Assembly: GCA_040772665.1 (NCBI GenBank) | Contig: JAXGXT010000005.1 | Coordinates: 62,001-126,000, forward strand | Source: JAXGXT01 sp040772665 | GTDB lineage: Bacteria > Bacillota > Clostridia > Lachnospirales > Anaerotignaceae | DNA length: 64,000 bases | Direction: 5' to 3' | Shown: positions 18,114 through 25,813 of the stretch, piece by piece | How the letters are laid out: the number at the start of each line of letters is the position of its first letter | Numbering within the stretch: the stretch's first letter is position 1 | The notes under the pieces: model-generated | Database searches by the model: none | The model's input: only the letters and a program-made list of their open reading frames with translations | Told to the model about the DNA's origin: nothing | Translations under genes and position numbers: made by a program

Positions 18114-18142
18114 TAGCCTCTTCAACCAATAAGAAGAGGCTA
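18114..18142 (-). other. Hairpin between the NIF3-like and larA-like genes
   Basis: A 10-bp perfect stem (TAGCCTCTTC/GAAGAGGCTA, 18114-18123 with 18133-18142) lies in the 98-base gap, just ahead of the larA-like ribosome site. Only a weak T run follows on the minus strand, so it is more likely a processing, attenuation or stability element than a full terminator. Confidence 0.5.
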
Positions 18143-18187
18143 AATTGATTACAGTTTTTTAATTATATAAATTAATCTAAAATAAAT

Positions 18188-19246
18188 TTATATAAGTGAT
18201 GTTATTTTTTCTGTTTCTGATAAAAATTCAGAAAGCTTTTCCAATGATAGTTTTTTCAGCTCTGCTTCATTTACTTTAATAATTGATATTCCGTTGTCTT
18301 CAAGTTTTTTAGTGTTTTCTATACAAATGTTATATGTAATAACGGCATTAACTTTTGTACTCAGTAACTTTTCTGCCATTTCATTACAAACCTCACCGAA
18401 AACTGCAAGTTTAGAAACTGTCTCATTTTTTGAATTTGATACAGTATCTGTTGTATTCAATATTGAATTTAAATTCTTTATTAACTCTTCTTGAGAGAGT
18501 CCTTCAATTTCTCCAAGCCTGCAGCTGCCTTTATGGTTTCTTGTTTCCATAACCGGGTAAACATCATATTCTACTTCTTCATATGGATGGATTTCCCAAA
18601 GTTTAGCAATGCACTCGTCTATTTGATGTTCAGGTATAATCATTTCAAACCTCTCTACATCTACTTTAGATAAATCTCCAATTTCTCCGATAAATGGATT
18701 TGCCCCAGGCATTGTAACAAACCATTGATGTCCATACATACAATCAGAAACTTCCGAATAAGTTCCTATGTATCCTGCACCGTTAACACCGTCATTAACT
18801 CCGATTGTGCCTATTGCTTTTCTAATTTGAGTTGTGTAATCCTCAGGCAGTATAGGAATACAAGATACTAATTTATAACATTTCTCTTTGAATGTAACAT
18901 CTAATATATCCTTTTTAGCAAATTTTAATTTATCCAATAAAATATTTTCATAGCCGTTATCACAAATATCCAAATCTAATTTCACTGTAACTAAAGCAAT
19001 ATCATTTTTAATTAAGGACATTACTATATTATCGGTGGCAGACAAAGTGTATTGATTATAGCAAATAATAACATTAGCTTTTTCACCAACTGCTCTTTTT
19101 ATTATTTCTTCATTAACGGAAAAACTTAAAACAATACCTGTAACGTCTGTTTCATTGTTTCCTACAATTAAATTTCTGCCGGCTTCGTCTGCAGACACAA
19201 TAGTCATATACCTATCTAATTTCGCCACTAACTCTTTGATTTTCAT
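18188..19246 (-). CDS. NIF3-like (DUF34) protein with altered metal site
   Basis: A 352-residue protein of the NIF3/YbgI 'GTP cyclohydrolase 1 type 2-like' family. Family features present: 'SADEAGRNLIVGNNETDVTGIVLSF' at the start, a middle domain 'GAGYIGTYSEVSDCMYGHQWFVTMPGANPFIG', and 'HPYEEVEYDVYPV'. The dinuclear-metal residues look lost. The usual 'HHP' is replaced by 'CYNQY', and the C-terminal His/Glu motif by 'NAVITYNICIENTK'. It may be a non-catalytic or repurposed relative. GGGAGG lies 8 bases before the ATG. The reading frame is intact, unlike both neighbouring genes. Function in the operon unknown. Confidence 0.82.
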   Translation of the reverse strand: MKIKELVAKLDRYMTIVSADEAGRNLIVGNNETDVTGIVLSFSVNEEIIKRAVGEKANVIICYNQYTLSATDNIVMSLIKNDIALVTVKLDLDICDNGYENILLDKLKFAKKDILDVTFKEKCYKLVSCIPILPEDYTTQIRKAIGTIGVNDGVNGAGYIGTYSEVSDCMYGHQWFVTMPGANPFIGEIGDLSKVDVERFEMIIPEHQIDECIAKLWEIHPYEEVEYDVYPVMETRNHKGSCRLGEIEGLSQEELIKNLNSILNTTDTVSNSKNETVSKLAVFGEVCNEMAEKLLSTKVNAVITYNICIENTKKLEDNGISIIKVNEAELKKLSLEKLSEFLSETEKITSLI

Positions 19247-19287
19247 TTTTAATTCCTCCCAATATTTTTATTTATTTAAGTAAATTT

Positions 19288-20855
19288 TTACTCTTCATAA
19301 TTAATAATAAGATTACCATCTTCATCTTCTACTGCTGTTTTAAAATCTTTTTTCAGCCACTTTCGCAAGCTTAAAAGCACTACAAATGTCAAAATAATCA
19401 TTGGAAATCCGGCCACAACACATAATGATTTTATAGCACCGATAGAACCGCCCATTAAAAATGCAACCATGCTCATACCACCAACTCCAAATGACCATGC
19501 AATTTTTACTTTTGAATCCGGCTCTTCTTCAACAGATAAATTTTTTGTAGACATCATTGATAAGGCATATGTTGCAGATGTCATAGTTGTGGACATAAGA
19601 AAGAACTGAACAATAATAAAAACAATAAGAACAACTGAACCAAGCGGAAGAGCTGAAATCAAGTTTGTAACCGCTCCGGCAGTTCCTAATCAGTTACCCA
19701 TTCAATTACAGGCAATGCTCCGCTCATTTGGTTTCCAACAGTATATCCTCCAAAGATTCCTGTGAAGAAAGAACAGCCCAAACTTCCACAGATAATACAA
19801 GTTAAAATCATTTGTTTTAATGTTCTTCCTTTTGATATTTTTGCGAGAAATAATCCCATCATAATAAAATAAGCAAAATACCATGCCCAATAATATGCAG
19901 TCCAATCATGAGGAAATGGTTCTCCCCCGACAGGGTCCAACCAAGTGCTTATTCTTATAAAGTTTTGAAACATAAAACCCACACTATCAAAATAATAGTT
20001 AATTATAAAACCTGTATTGGAAACTAGAAGCACAAATATTCCTAATGCAAGAGCTAAATAAACACAAGAATCACTCAGCTTAGCTACACCTTTTTTCATT
20101 CCCGCCAATACAACAAGAGTAAAAACAGCAACAAAGGAAAAAACAATAAGAAGCTGTGTTAAAAATGTATGAGGTATACCAAATATTTTATTTAATCCCG
20201 AAGCTATCAAATCACTGCAAAACCCAATACCTGTTGATACAGCTGCAAGGGTTCCGAAAATAGCTAAGATATTAATAATATATCCTACCACTCCATTAGC
20301 ATTTTTCTTTCCGATAACGTCTTCACAAATATCACTGAGTCTTAATTTTTTTTGCCTTCTATTATATAAAAAATAAGCAAAAGGAACTCCCGGAATACAA
20401 TAGATGGCCCACGCCACCGGGCCCCAGTGATATAACGGATAAGTAATTGCCCAAAAAGTAGCCTCTATGGAAAATGGTTCAGCATACATAGGTGGGGAAG
20501 CAAGATATATCATAGGTTCTCCCATTGCCCAATAGATAAGTGATGATCCTACACCTGATGTAAACATCATAAATGCATAAGTTGAAAACTTAAAATCAGG
20601 TTTAGCATCTGTACCGCCCAACTTTATTCTTCCATACTTGCTGAAAGAAAACCATAGTAAAAAAAATAAACAAAACAAGCCTGAAAGCAAAACTAACCAT
20701 CCTGCATCATAAACAACCCAACTATACATTGTTCCCGAAATTTTTGAAGCAGTTTCAGGATTAAATGCAGAGAAAAAAACTATTATAGCAGTAAAAATAA
20801 TTGAAGAAATAAACAACGGTTTATCTAACTTTCCATTGCCGGTTGACTTTTCCAT
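19288..20855 (-). pseudogene. BCCT-family transporter, frameshifted
   Basis: A betaine/carnitine/choline-type secondary transporter split in two frames; joined length would be about 522 residues, normal for the family. The first part (from 20855) has about ten helices with 'SGVGSSLIYWAMGEP', 'YHWGPVAWAIY' and 'YWAWYFAYFIMMGLFLAKISKGRT', all BCCT signatures. It ends at a TAG near 19686. The second part begins '..LGTAGAVTNLISALPLGSV' and carries the last two helices and an acidic tail. Adding one T to the GATTAGG at the break gives Asp-Leu-Gly and restores the frame. The 'GVGSSL' replaces the usual 'GMGIGL', so the substrate is uncertain, perhaps a quaternary amine or other zwitterion. Confidence 0.88.
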
Positions 20856-20895
20856 GATAACCCTCCTATAATATTAAACTTCCAAGTTTGACAAA

Positions 20896-21540
20896 TTAAT
20901 TGTTAATAATTGCAACAGGCCTGATAGGTGAACCCTCACCGTTTTTTAATTTTAAAGGCAGCCCGATATAGGTAAATTCTTTGCCAATTAGTTTATCTAA
21001 ATTAGTAAAGTTTTCTATTATAACTTTTTCCTTAGCAAGAATTATCTTATGTAAATCTAAATCTGTCTGCTCTGCCGGGTCTAAACATGCATATTCAAGA
21101 CCAATGCCTCTAATAGTTTTATGGCTTGCAATAAAATGTGCAACCTCTTCGCTAATATATGGATAGTTGCTCCAAAACTCTAATGTTCCCCACCTCTTAG
21201 CCCAGTTACAGTAAATAAGTATAAAGTTAATGCCGTCAAGGTCAATTCCCCGGAATATTTCCATACCCATTTCTTCTCTTTCGCCATATTTACTACAGTC
21301 AATCACTACACCTTTTCCCATAAAAAATGCCATATCTTGTGTGTCTGTGTAGTAACCCTCTTTTGAAACATGCGTATTACAATCCATATGAGTTCCTGTG
21401 TGAGTTGTCATTGTAAACTTAATCAATTGATAAACATCTCCGCCGGTCACGCTTCCTACTTGCTCAAAGGTTGGTTCCGGTGCACCAGGATAGACTGACA
21501 TTCCCTGTTCTAAAGTTTGTGACAAATCAATTACTTTCAT
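20896..21540 (-). CDS. Cyclase-family (kynurenine-formamidase-like) hydrolase
   Basis: A 214-residue metal-dependent hydrolase of the PF04199 'putative cyclase' family, which includes kynurenine formamidase and isatin hydrolase. The metal motif HxGTHxD..H is seen as 'THTGTHMDCNTH', preceded by 'DLSQTLEQGMSVYPGAPEP'. Such enzymes hydrolyse amide, lactam or imide bonds. Substrate unknown; no tryptophan-catabolism genes are nearby. It is the first gene behind the sigma-54 promoter, and AGGAGG lies 7 bases before the ATG. Probably converts the compound brought in by the BCCT transporter, or a downstream intermediate; that is inference. Confidence 0.88.
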   Translation of the reverse strand: MKVIDLSQTLEQGMSVYPGAPEPTFEQVGSVTGGDVYQLIKFTMTTHTGTHMDCNTHVSKEGYYTDTQDMAFFMGKGVVIDCSKYGEREEMGMEIFRGIDLDGINFILIYCNWAKRWGTLEFWSNYPYISEEVAHFIASHKTIRGIGLEYACLDPAEQTDLDLHKIILAKEKVIIENFTNLDKLIGKEFTYIGLPLKLKNGEGSPIRPVAIINN

Positions 21541-21596
21541 TCTTATTCCTCCTTCATATATTTACGACAATGAATAATAATTACATGTATTATTTA

Positions 21597-21612
21597 AGCA
21601 AATTGCATGCCA
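21597..21612 (-). promoter_or_regulatory. Sigma-54 (-24/-12) promoter of the cyclase-BCCT-NIF3-larA operon
   Basis: The minus strand reads TGGCATG-CAAT-TTGCT, matching the TGGCAC-N5-TTGC consensus with the required 10 bases between the GG and GC pairs. Start of transcription would be near 21586, about 45 bases before the cyclase ATG. This ties the operon to the divergent AAA+ activator. Confidence 0.88.
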
Positions 21613-21665
21613 AGTCAAAAGGAGCGGTTTCTAGGCGTTTTTAGGCTTAGTTTTATTAAAAATTT

Positions 21666-21707
21666 GAGTTGAAACTCCTTCATGAGTTGATTTTTACTCA
21701 CTCATGA
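21666..21707. promoter_or_regulatory. Palindromic upstream activator sites
   Basis: Two inverted repeats: GAGTT-GA-AACTC (21666-21677) and TCATGAGT-N12-ACTCATGA (21680-21687 with 21700-21707). Both contain GAGT/ACTC half-sites. They lie about 55-95 bases behind the -24 element, the normal place for a sigma-54 activator to bind. The second overlaps the activator's own -35 region. Confidence 0.65.
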
Positions 21708-21715
21708 CGTATTAT
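21687..21715 (+). promoter_or_regulatory. Sigma-A promoter of the sigma-54 activator
   Basis: -35 TTGATT (21687-21692), a 17-bp spacer and -10 TATTAT (21710-21715). The -35 is embedded in the palindrome, so the activator probably represses its own synthesis. Confidence 0.6.
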
Positions 21716-21758
21716 ATATTTAACTTATTTGTTTTATTTAAAAAGGGGGAGGATTCGT

Positions 21759-23123
21759 GTGAAAGACGAAAAAACATTTTATGGGCTTAATTATGAAACA
21801 TTCTTTCAAATCGTTCATAATCTATATGACGAAATATGGGTTTATGATAATGAATACAATATGGTCTATGTAAACAAAGCCTGTAAACGCCATTATGGTT
21901 TAGAACCGGAAGAAATCATAGGTAAAAACTTTTTTGACATGGTAGATTCAAATTGGTGGTCACCGTCTATTCTTCCTCATGTTTATGACGAAAAAAAACT
22001 TTATGCCATTAAACAAACCACATTTTTAGGCTCGGAGCTTATTAATATTGCTAATCCCATATTTGACGATAAAGGTAATTTAAAATTTGTCGCCATGAGT
22101 GTGCGTGATTCACTTGAAAACAGTAAACTTTTTCACCCAAGCTATTCTTCTGAAGATTTGCTTAAAGTTGATGCTTCCTCTATTATGTTCAGCAGCAAAA
22201 AAATGCAGAATGTTATGGCACTTGCAAAAAAAATCAGTAAAGTAGATTCTACTTGTCTTATAACAGGAGAATCTGGTACCGGAAAAACCATGTTAGCTAG
22301 CTACATCCATTCAATTAGCCCCAGAAAAGAAAAACCTTTTATCATCATAAATTGTTCAACAATTCCAAATGAACTTTTGGAATCAGAATTATTCGGATAT
22401 GTAAAAGGTGCTTTTACAGGTGCCCGCTCTGACGGTAAAATCGGCTTGCTGGAGAGGGCTAATGGAGGGACAGTGCTGTTGGACGAAATAGCTGAATTAC
22501 CTTTTAATATACAAGCCAAGCTTTTGCATGTAATTCAAGAAAAGGAATTTTTTCCTGTCGGTGCATCAGTGCCCAAAAAAGTAGATATAAAAATTATAGC
22601 CGCAACAAACAGGGATTTAAATCAGTTGGTTCAAAATGAAACTTTTAGAGAAGATTTATATTACAGATTAAATATCTTTGAAGTTTTTATGCCTCCTCTA
22701 AGAGAGCGCGGAGAAGACGTTGATAAACTTATATATTATTTTCTAAACCAATTTTCAAATAAATATCAGATGCATCATGAAATTTCCGATGCAGCCTATA
22801 ACATATTGAAATCATTTTCATGGAGAGGTAATGTCAGAGAGCTTAGCCATATTATAGAAAGGCTTGTAGTAACTGTGGATGACATTGTAATTGATAAACA
22901 TCATCTTCCATCACACTTATTTAAATATAGTATTGATACAAATATTGTTCCTTCTTCTGTTGAGAATGTATCTTCATTAAAAGACGCTATGAGCAGCTAT
23001 GAAAAATCCATTGTCGAACATGCCTATAAGAAATATAAAACAACAAGAAAAATTGCGGAAGCGTTAGATATAACACAAACAAAAGCCTCTACTCTAGTAA
23101 GAAAATATATTACTGATAAATAG
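21759..23123 (+). CDS. Sigma-54-dependent transcriptional activator with PAS sensor
   Basis: A 454-residue enhancer-binding protein. An N-terminal PAS domain (about 10-115; 'VHNLYDEIWVYDNEYNMVYVN', 'IIGKNFFD') is followed by the AAA+ domain. That domain has Walker A GESGTGKT (170-177), the sigma-54-contacting GAFTGA loop (217-222) and Walker B 'GGTVLLDEIAEL' (236-247). A C-terminal Fis-type helix-turn-helix ('TTRKIAEALDITQTKASTLVRKY') ends it. GTG at 21759 is chosen as the start: GGGGGAGG lies 6 bases before it, whereas the frame's earlier TTG has no ribosome site. The divergent operon with a -24/-12 promoter is the obvious target; the PAS domain may sense the substrate or a metabolite. Confidence 0.95.
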   Translation: MKDEKTFYGLNYETFFQIVHNLYDEIWVYDNEYNMVYVNKACKRHYGLEPEEIIGKNFFDMVDSNWWSPSILPHVYDEKKLYAIKQTTFLGSELINIANPIFDDKGNLKFVAMSVRDSLENSKLFHPSYSSEDLLKVDASSIMFSSKKMQNVMALAKKISKVDSTCLITGESGTGKTMLASYIHSISPRKEKPFIIINCSTIPNELLESELFGYVKGAFTGARSDGKIGLLERANGGTVLLDEIAELPFNIQAKLLHVIQEKEFFPVGASVPKKVDIKIIAATNRDLNQLVQNETFREDLYYRLNIFEVFMPPLRERGEDVDKLIYYFLNQFSNKYQMHHEISDAAYNILKSFSWRGNVRELSHIIERLVVTVDDIVIDKHHLPSHLFKYSIDTNIVPSSVENVSSLKDAMSSYEKSIVEHAYKKYKTTRKIAEALDITQTKASTLVRKYITDK

Positions 23124-23230
23124 CTAAAATCTAACTGTTTATTTTGTAAAGTTTATGGACAATGAAAAAAATTCTCTAATAAATATTGATGTGGATAAAA
23201 TTCATTCTAAATGATGAGATTAAAAATTAC

Positions 23231-23255
23231 GTAAGCGTCAAATACAGCCCACATA
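23231..23255 (+). repeat. IS66 terminal inverted repeat (left)
   Basis: Begins GTAAGCGTCAAATACAGCCC directly after the AAAATTAC target duplication. It pairs with 25682-25706, with one mismatch in 25 bases. Confidence 0.95.
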
Positions 23256-23299
23256 TAAAATAAGTCCTATCTATGAGATAATCATAAATAGGACTTTTG

Positions 23300-24877
23300 C
23301 TATTCTTTAGATTTAAATGTTGTCCGACATTCCTCTGGTAAGGTGCCCGACCAAGGGAGAAGATGATCCAGGGCCTCAGGGCTAGTAAGCTTTGTGTTTG
23401 GTAGTTCTTCAAATAGGTACTTCAGATAGTAGAAGGGATTTAGTTTATTCATTTTAGCTGTCTCTACTATACTATATATTATGGCACTAGCTTTTGCTCC
23501 GTGAGGAGATTTTGCAGAAAAGGTAATTTTTCCTGCTGATAACAAAGGGTTTAATTTGTCGTTTGCTCCGCAAGCTATTAGTCAGCTCACTGGCCATCCT
23601 TTAGTACATTACTTAATAACCTCAGTTCGATAAACTGTAGTTAATTGCCTGTCCCAGTTTACTCTTCTTTACAACCTTTGGCTGGACTTCTTGAAGCCAT
23701 GACAAATAAGCCTCTAATTCAGGCTTTAGCTCTAGGTTTCTCTTATCTTGCCGTTCTTAGAAGATAATTCCTTCCATTTGGATTCTAGATAGAACATTTT
23801 CTAAAATACGCAAGGGTCATGTAAGCGTGGGTAGATTCTATTACAGCTTCCCTTCGGAAGTATTTTTAGGGCATCTGTATAGTAACGCCTGCGTGCGAAG
23901 CAACTTACCTGGTTATGTTCTCCACTGAGTTATAACCAGAATAGTCATCAGTCTGTAGAATACCCCTGAAGCCTTCAAGGAAATTCTTAGGTGCTTACTG
24001 CTCCTTGATGGCTGGTATTCATACAATGCTACTTTTTTGCCAAATGTTCCGCTCTTGTATAGCCACATGTAGGATTTGCTTTCAGTAGGCTTTCCATCCT
24101 TGTGAGTACCATCAGAGAACTCTCATCCGCTTGGATAAAGGTTTCTTTCAGAAGCTCACTCTTTAGTCTTTCGAAGAATGGTTCAAGCCAAAGCTCCGAA
24201 GACTTTATAATCCAATTAGACATGTTCTGTTTTGAAAGCTCTATTCCAAAGTGGCTAAATATATGTTCTTGTCTATCAAGAGGCAGGGCTGCTGAATATT
24301 TTTGATATCAAATATGCAATCAGGCTGGGCGAAGCAAAGCTCCCTGAAATTACTGGCTCCGGCATTGGGGCTGTAATAATAGGGGCTTTTTCACCAGCTT
24401 CTGGCACGGTCTGCATGTATATACTTTTCAACATGCTCAACAATACATACCTTTGCTGGTACGATTTTGAGTTCCTTTCTTACTTCAACAGACATCTGCA
24501 TCTTAGAGCTGCATTTTCACAAACCTTCTCATCTTCTTAATATCATATTCTATTCTTTCAATTGGAAGATCATCAAAGGAAGGCTTGTTAATTCCTCTTT
24601 TCTTACTTCTTTCATAAGTAATTTTTTCGAGGGCAGGCTCTTCTACGTCTGGTCGTGAGTAATTTCTGCTTCATTGAAAATGAAATTTGCCCTTCATCTG
24701 CCGTATCACTGGATTTGCCATACTTCTTTACTGCATTTAGCTTAAGCTGCTCCTCGTACCATTTTATTTTTGGCATTTGCTATTTCCAGTTCATGTTGTA
24801 GCTTGGCATTCTCATTTTGCTCCGTCTACTGATCCCTTATTATGTTGTAATTCCTTAATCTCAGTTATATTTTTCAT
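23300..24877 (-). pseudogene. tnpC: IS66 transposase TnpC, degraded
   Basis: Fragments of the IS66 DDE transposase are scattered over three frames. The start 'MKNITEIKELQHN' (24877) is followed shortly by a stop. A core fragment (24029-24223) reads 'MSNWIIKSSELWLEPFFERLKSELL' then 'QADESS', the region around one catalytic Asp ('ADET' in the family). A C-terminal fragment (23300-23545) reads 'SPHGAKASAIIYSIVETAKMNKLNPFYYLKYLFEELPN', the IS66 C-terminal element. Many stops and frameshifts lie between them, so no active enzyme can be made. Confidence 0.9.
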
Positions 24878-24930
24878 ATTAATATTATACCACGATTTGA
24901 ATTACAAAAAAGCCTTATTTCGTTGATAAT

Positions 24931-25299
24931 TCAATATTTTATTAAATCAATGCCCGCTCTAGGCTGGTTTGTGAGCAGTATCCTAAGTTCGATGCTTAGG
25001 CCATCAAGAAGCCATCTAAACTGTCGTTCGCTGATTGAAACCGAAGCTCCGCTTCCTTTGGCAGGCCATTTGAAATATCCAGATTCTAGTCTTTTATAGT
25101 GTATCCAAAACCCATTGTTATCCCATACTAAAATTTTTATAAGGTTCTGCCTTTTATTGCAAATGCAAACAAGTGGGTTGAGAAGGGGTTCAGTTTTAGG
25201 ACATGCTCTACTATTAGTGCTAAACCATCAACTGACTTCCTTAGGTCTGTGTGTCCTGTGAGCTAAATGTACCTTTTCTATTGTAATTTGCTTTATCAT
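24931..25299 (-). pseudogene. tnpB: IS66 TnpB, frameshifted
   Basis: The TnpB ('IS66 Orf2-like') sequence is recognisable across frames. 'MIKQITIEKVHLA' (start 25299) shifts to 'TGHTDLRKSVDGLALIVEHVLK' and 'FSTHLFAFAIKGRTL', then shifts again to 'KILVWDNNGFWIHYKRLE', '..GYFKWPAKGSGASV' and 'RQFRWLLDGLSIEL'. At least two frameshifts are needed to join these, but inside each part few residues look altered. Confidence 0.9.
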
Positions 25300-25359
25300 A
25301 GCTTTTTTAGAGATCTAATTAGCCTAAGTAGAAGGCCTTCATCGTAATCGCCAGCAATA

Positions 25360-25617
25360 CTAAGCTTTTACATCTTTTATCTGAATAACAAGTAATGAAA
25401 CATCATCTTTAGAGATGGAAACACTGGCAAATTCGAATTCATTTGTGGCTGGATTATTTAATGTAATTCCTGATACTTCTTCAAGATTTCTAATCCAGTA
25501 TCTAAGTGCACTGACATTGACTCCATTAATATCACTCCACTTTTTCTGGGTTAGATTGCTGGATTTATAGTCCTTTACACGCTTGATCCAAATTTCTCTA
25601 TTATCCTCTAATTTCAT
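25360..25617 (-). CDS. tnpA: IS66 TnpA-like protein
   Basis: An 85-residue open frame at the 5' end of the element. The N-terminal helix-turn-helix reads 'KRVKDYKSSNLTQKKWSDINGVNVSALRYWIRNLEE', matching the IS66 TnpA/OrfA family that helps transposition in trans with TnpB and TnpC. It is slightly shorter than usual. ATG 25617 is chosen; the open frame extends 15 bases to a GTG that is part of the Shine-Dalgarno sequence itself. It cannot mobilise the element alone. Confidence 0.75.
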   Translation of the reverse strand: MKLEDNREIWIKRVKDYKSSNLTQKKWSDINGVNVSALRYWIRNLEEVSGITLNNPATNEFEFASVSISKDDVSLLVIQIKDVKA

Positions 25618-25681
25618 AAAAAAGAAAAACACCTCCGATTATTATCTTTGGTGTATTATCTCATTCGATTAGTTTGAAATC

Positions 25682-25706
25682 TATATGGGCTGTATTTGAC
25701 GCTTAC
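25682..25706 (-). repeat. IS66 terminal inverted repeat (right)
   Basis: The complement begins GTAAGCGTCAAATACAGCCC and is followed outward by AAAATTAC, the second copy of the 8-bp target duplication. Confidence 0.95.
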
Positions 25707-25735
25707 AAAATTACTACCAATGGCTAACACAGAGC

Positions 25736-25785
25736 GAAAAAACAGAGCGAAAATCGTGCATTTTTTGCCTCGATTTTCGCCCTGT
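25736..25785 (-). terminator. Terminator of rlmD
   Basis: The minus strand forms a 15-bp stem (ACAGGGCGAAAATCG with CGATTTTCGCTCTGT, one G-U pair) followed by TTTTTTCG. It lies 30 bases after the rlmD stop and just outside the IS66 target duplication. Confidence 0.85.
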
Positions 25786-25813
25786 TTTATCTTTAAACCA
25801 CAATATTTTATGG

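Larger units (their letters stand above)
23231..25706 (-). mobile_element. IS66-family insertion sequence, defective copy (2476 bp)
   Basis: The ends are inverted repeats starting GTAAGCGTCAAATACAGCCC; 24 of 25 bases match. Both flanks carry the same 8-bp direct repeat AAAATTAC (23223-23230 and 25707-25714), the target duplication typical of IS66. Inside, on the minus strand, are remnants of tnpA, tnpB and tnpC in the family order. tnpA is open; tnpB and tnpC are broken. It inserted between the sigma-54 activator and rlmD without cutting a gene. Confidence 0.95.

Noticed and set aside
19660..19700. TAG in the BCCT gene as a pyrrolysine codon, tempting in a possible quaternary-amine locus
   Set aside because: Reading through the TAG stays in the wrong frame and meets a TGA after eight codons. 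The homologous C-terminal part is in another frame, so a one-base indel explains it.
24029..24900. Short plus-strand open frames in the IS66 element as small genes
   Set aside because: They are antisense to recognisable tnpC fragments, lack ribosome sites and resemble nothing known.
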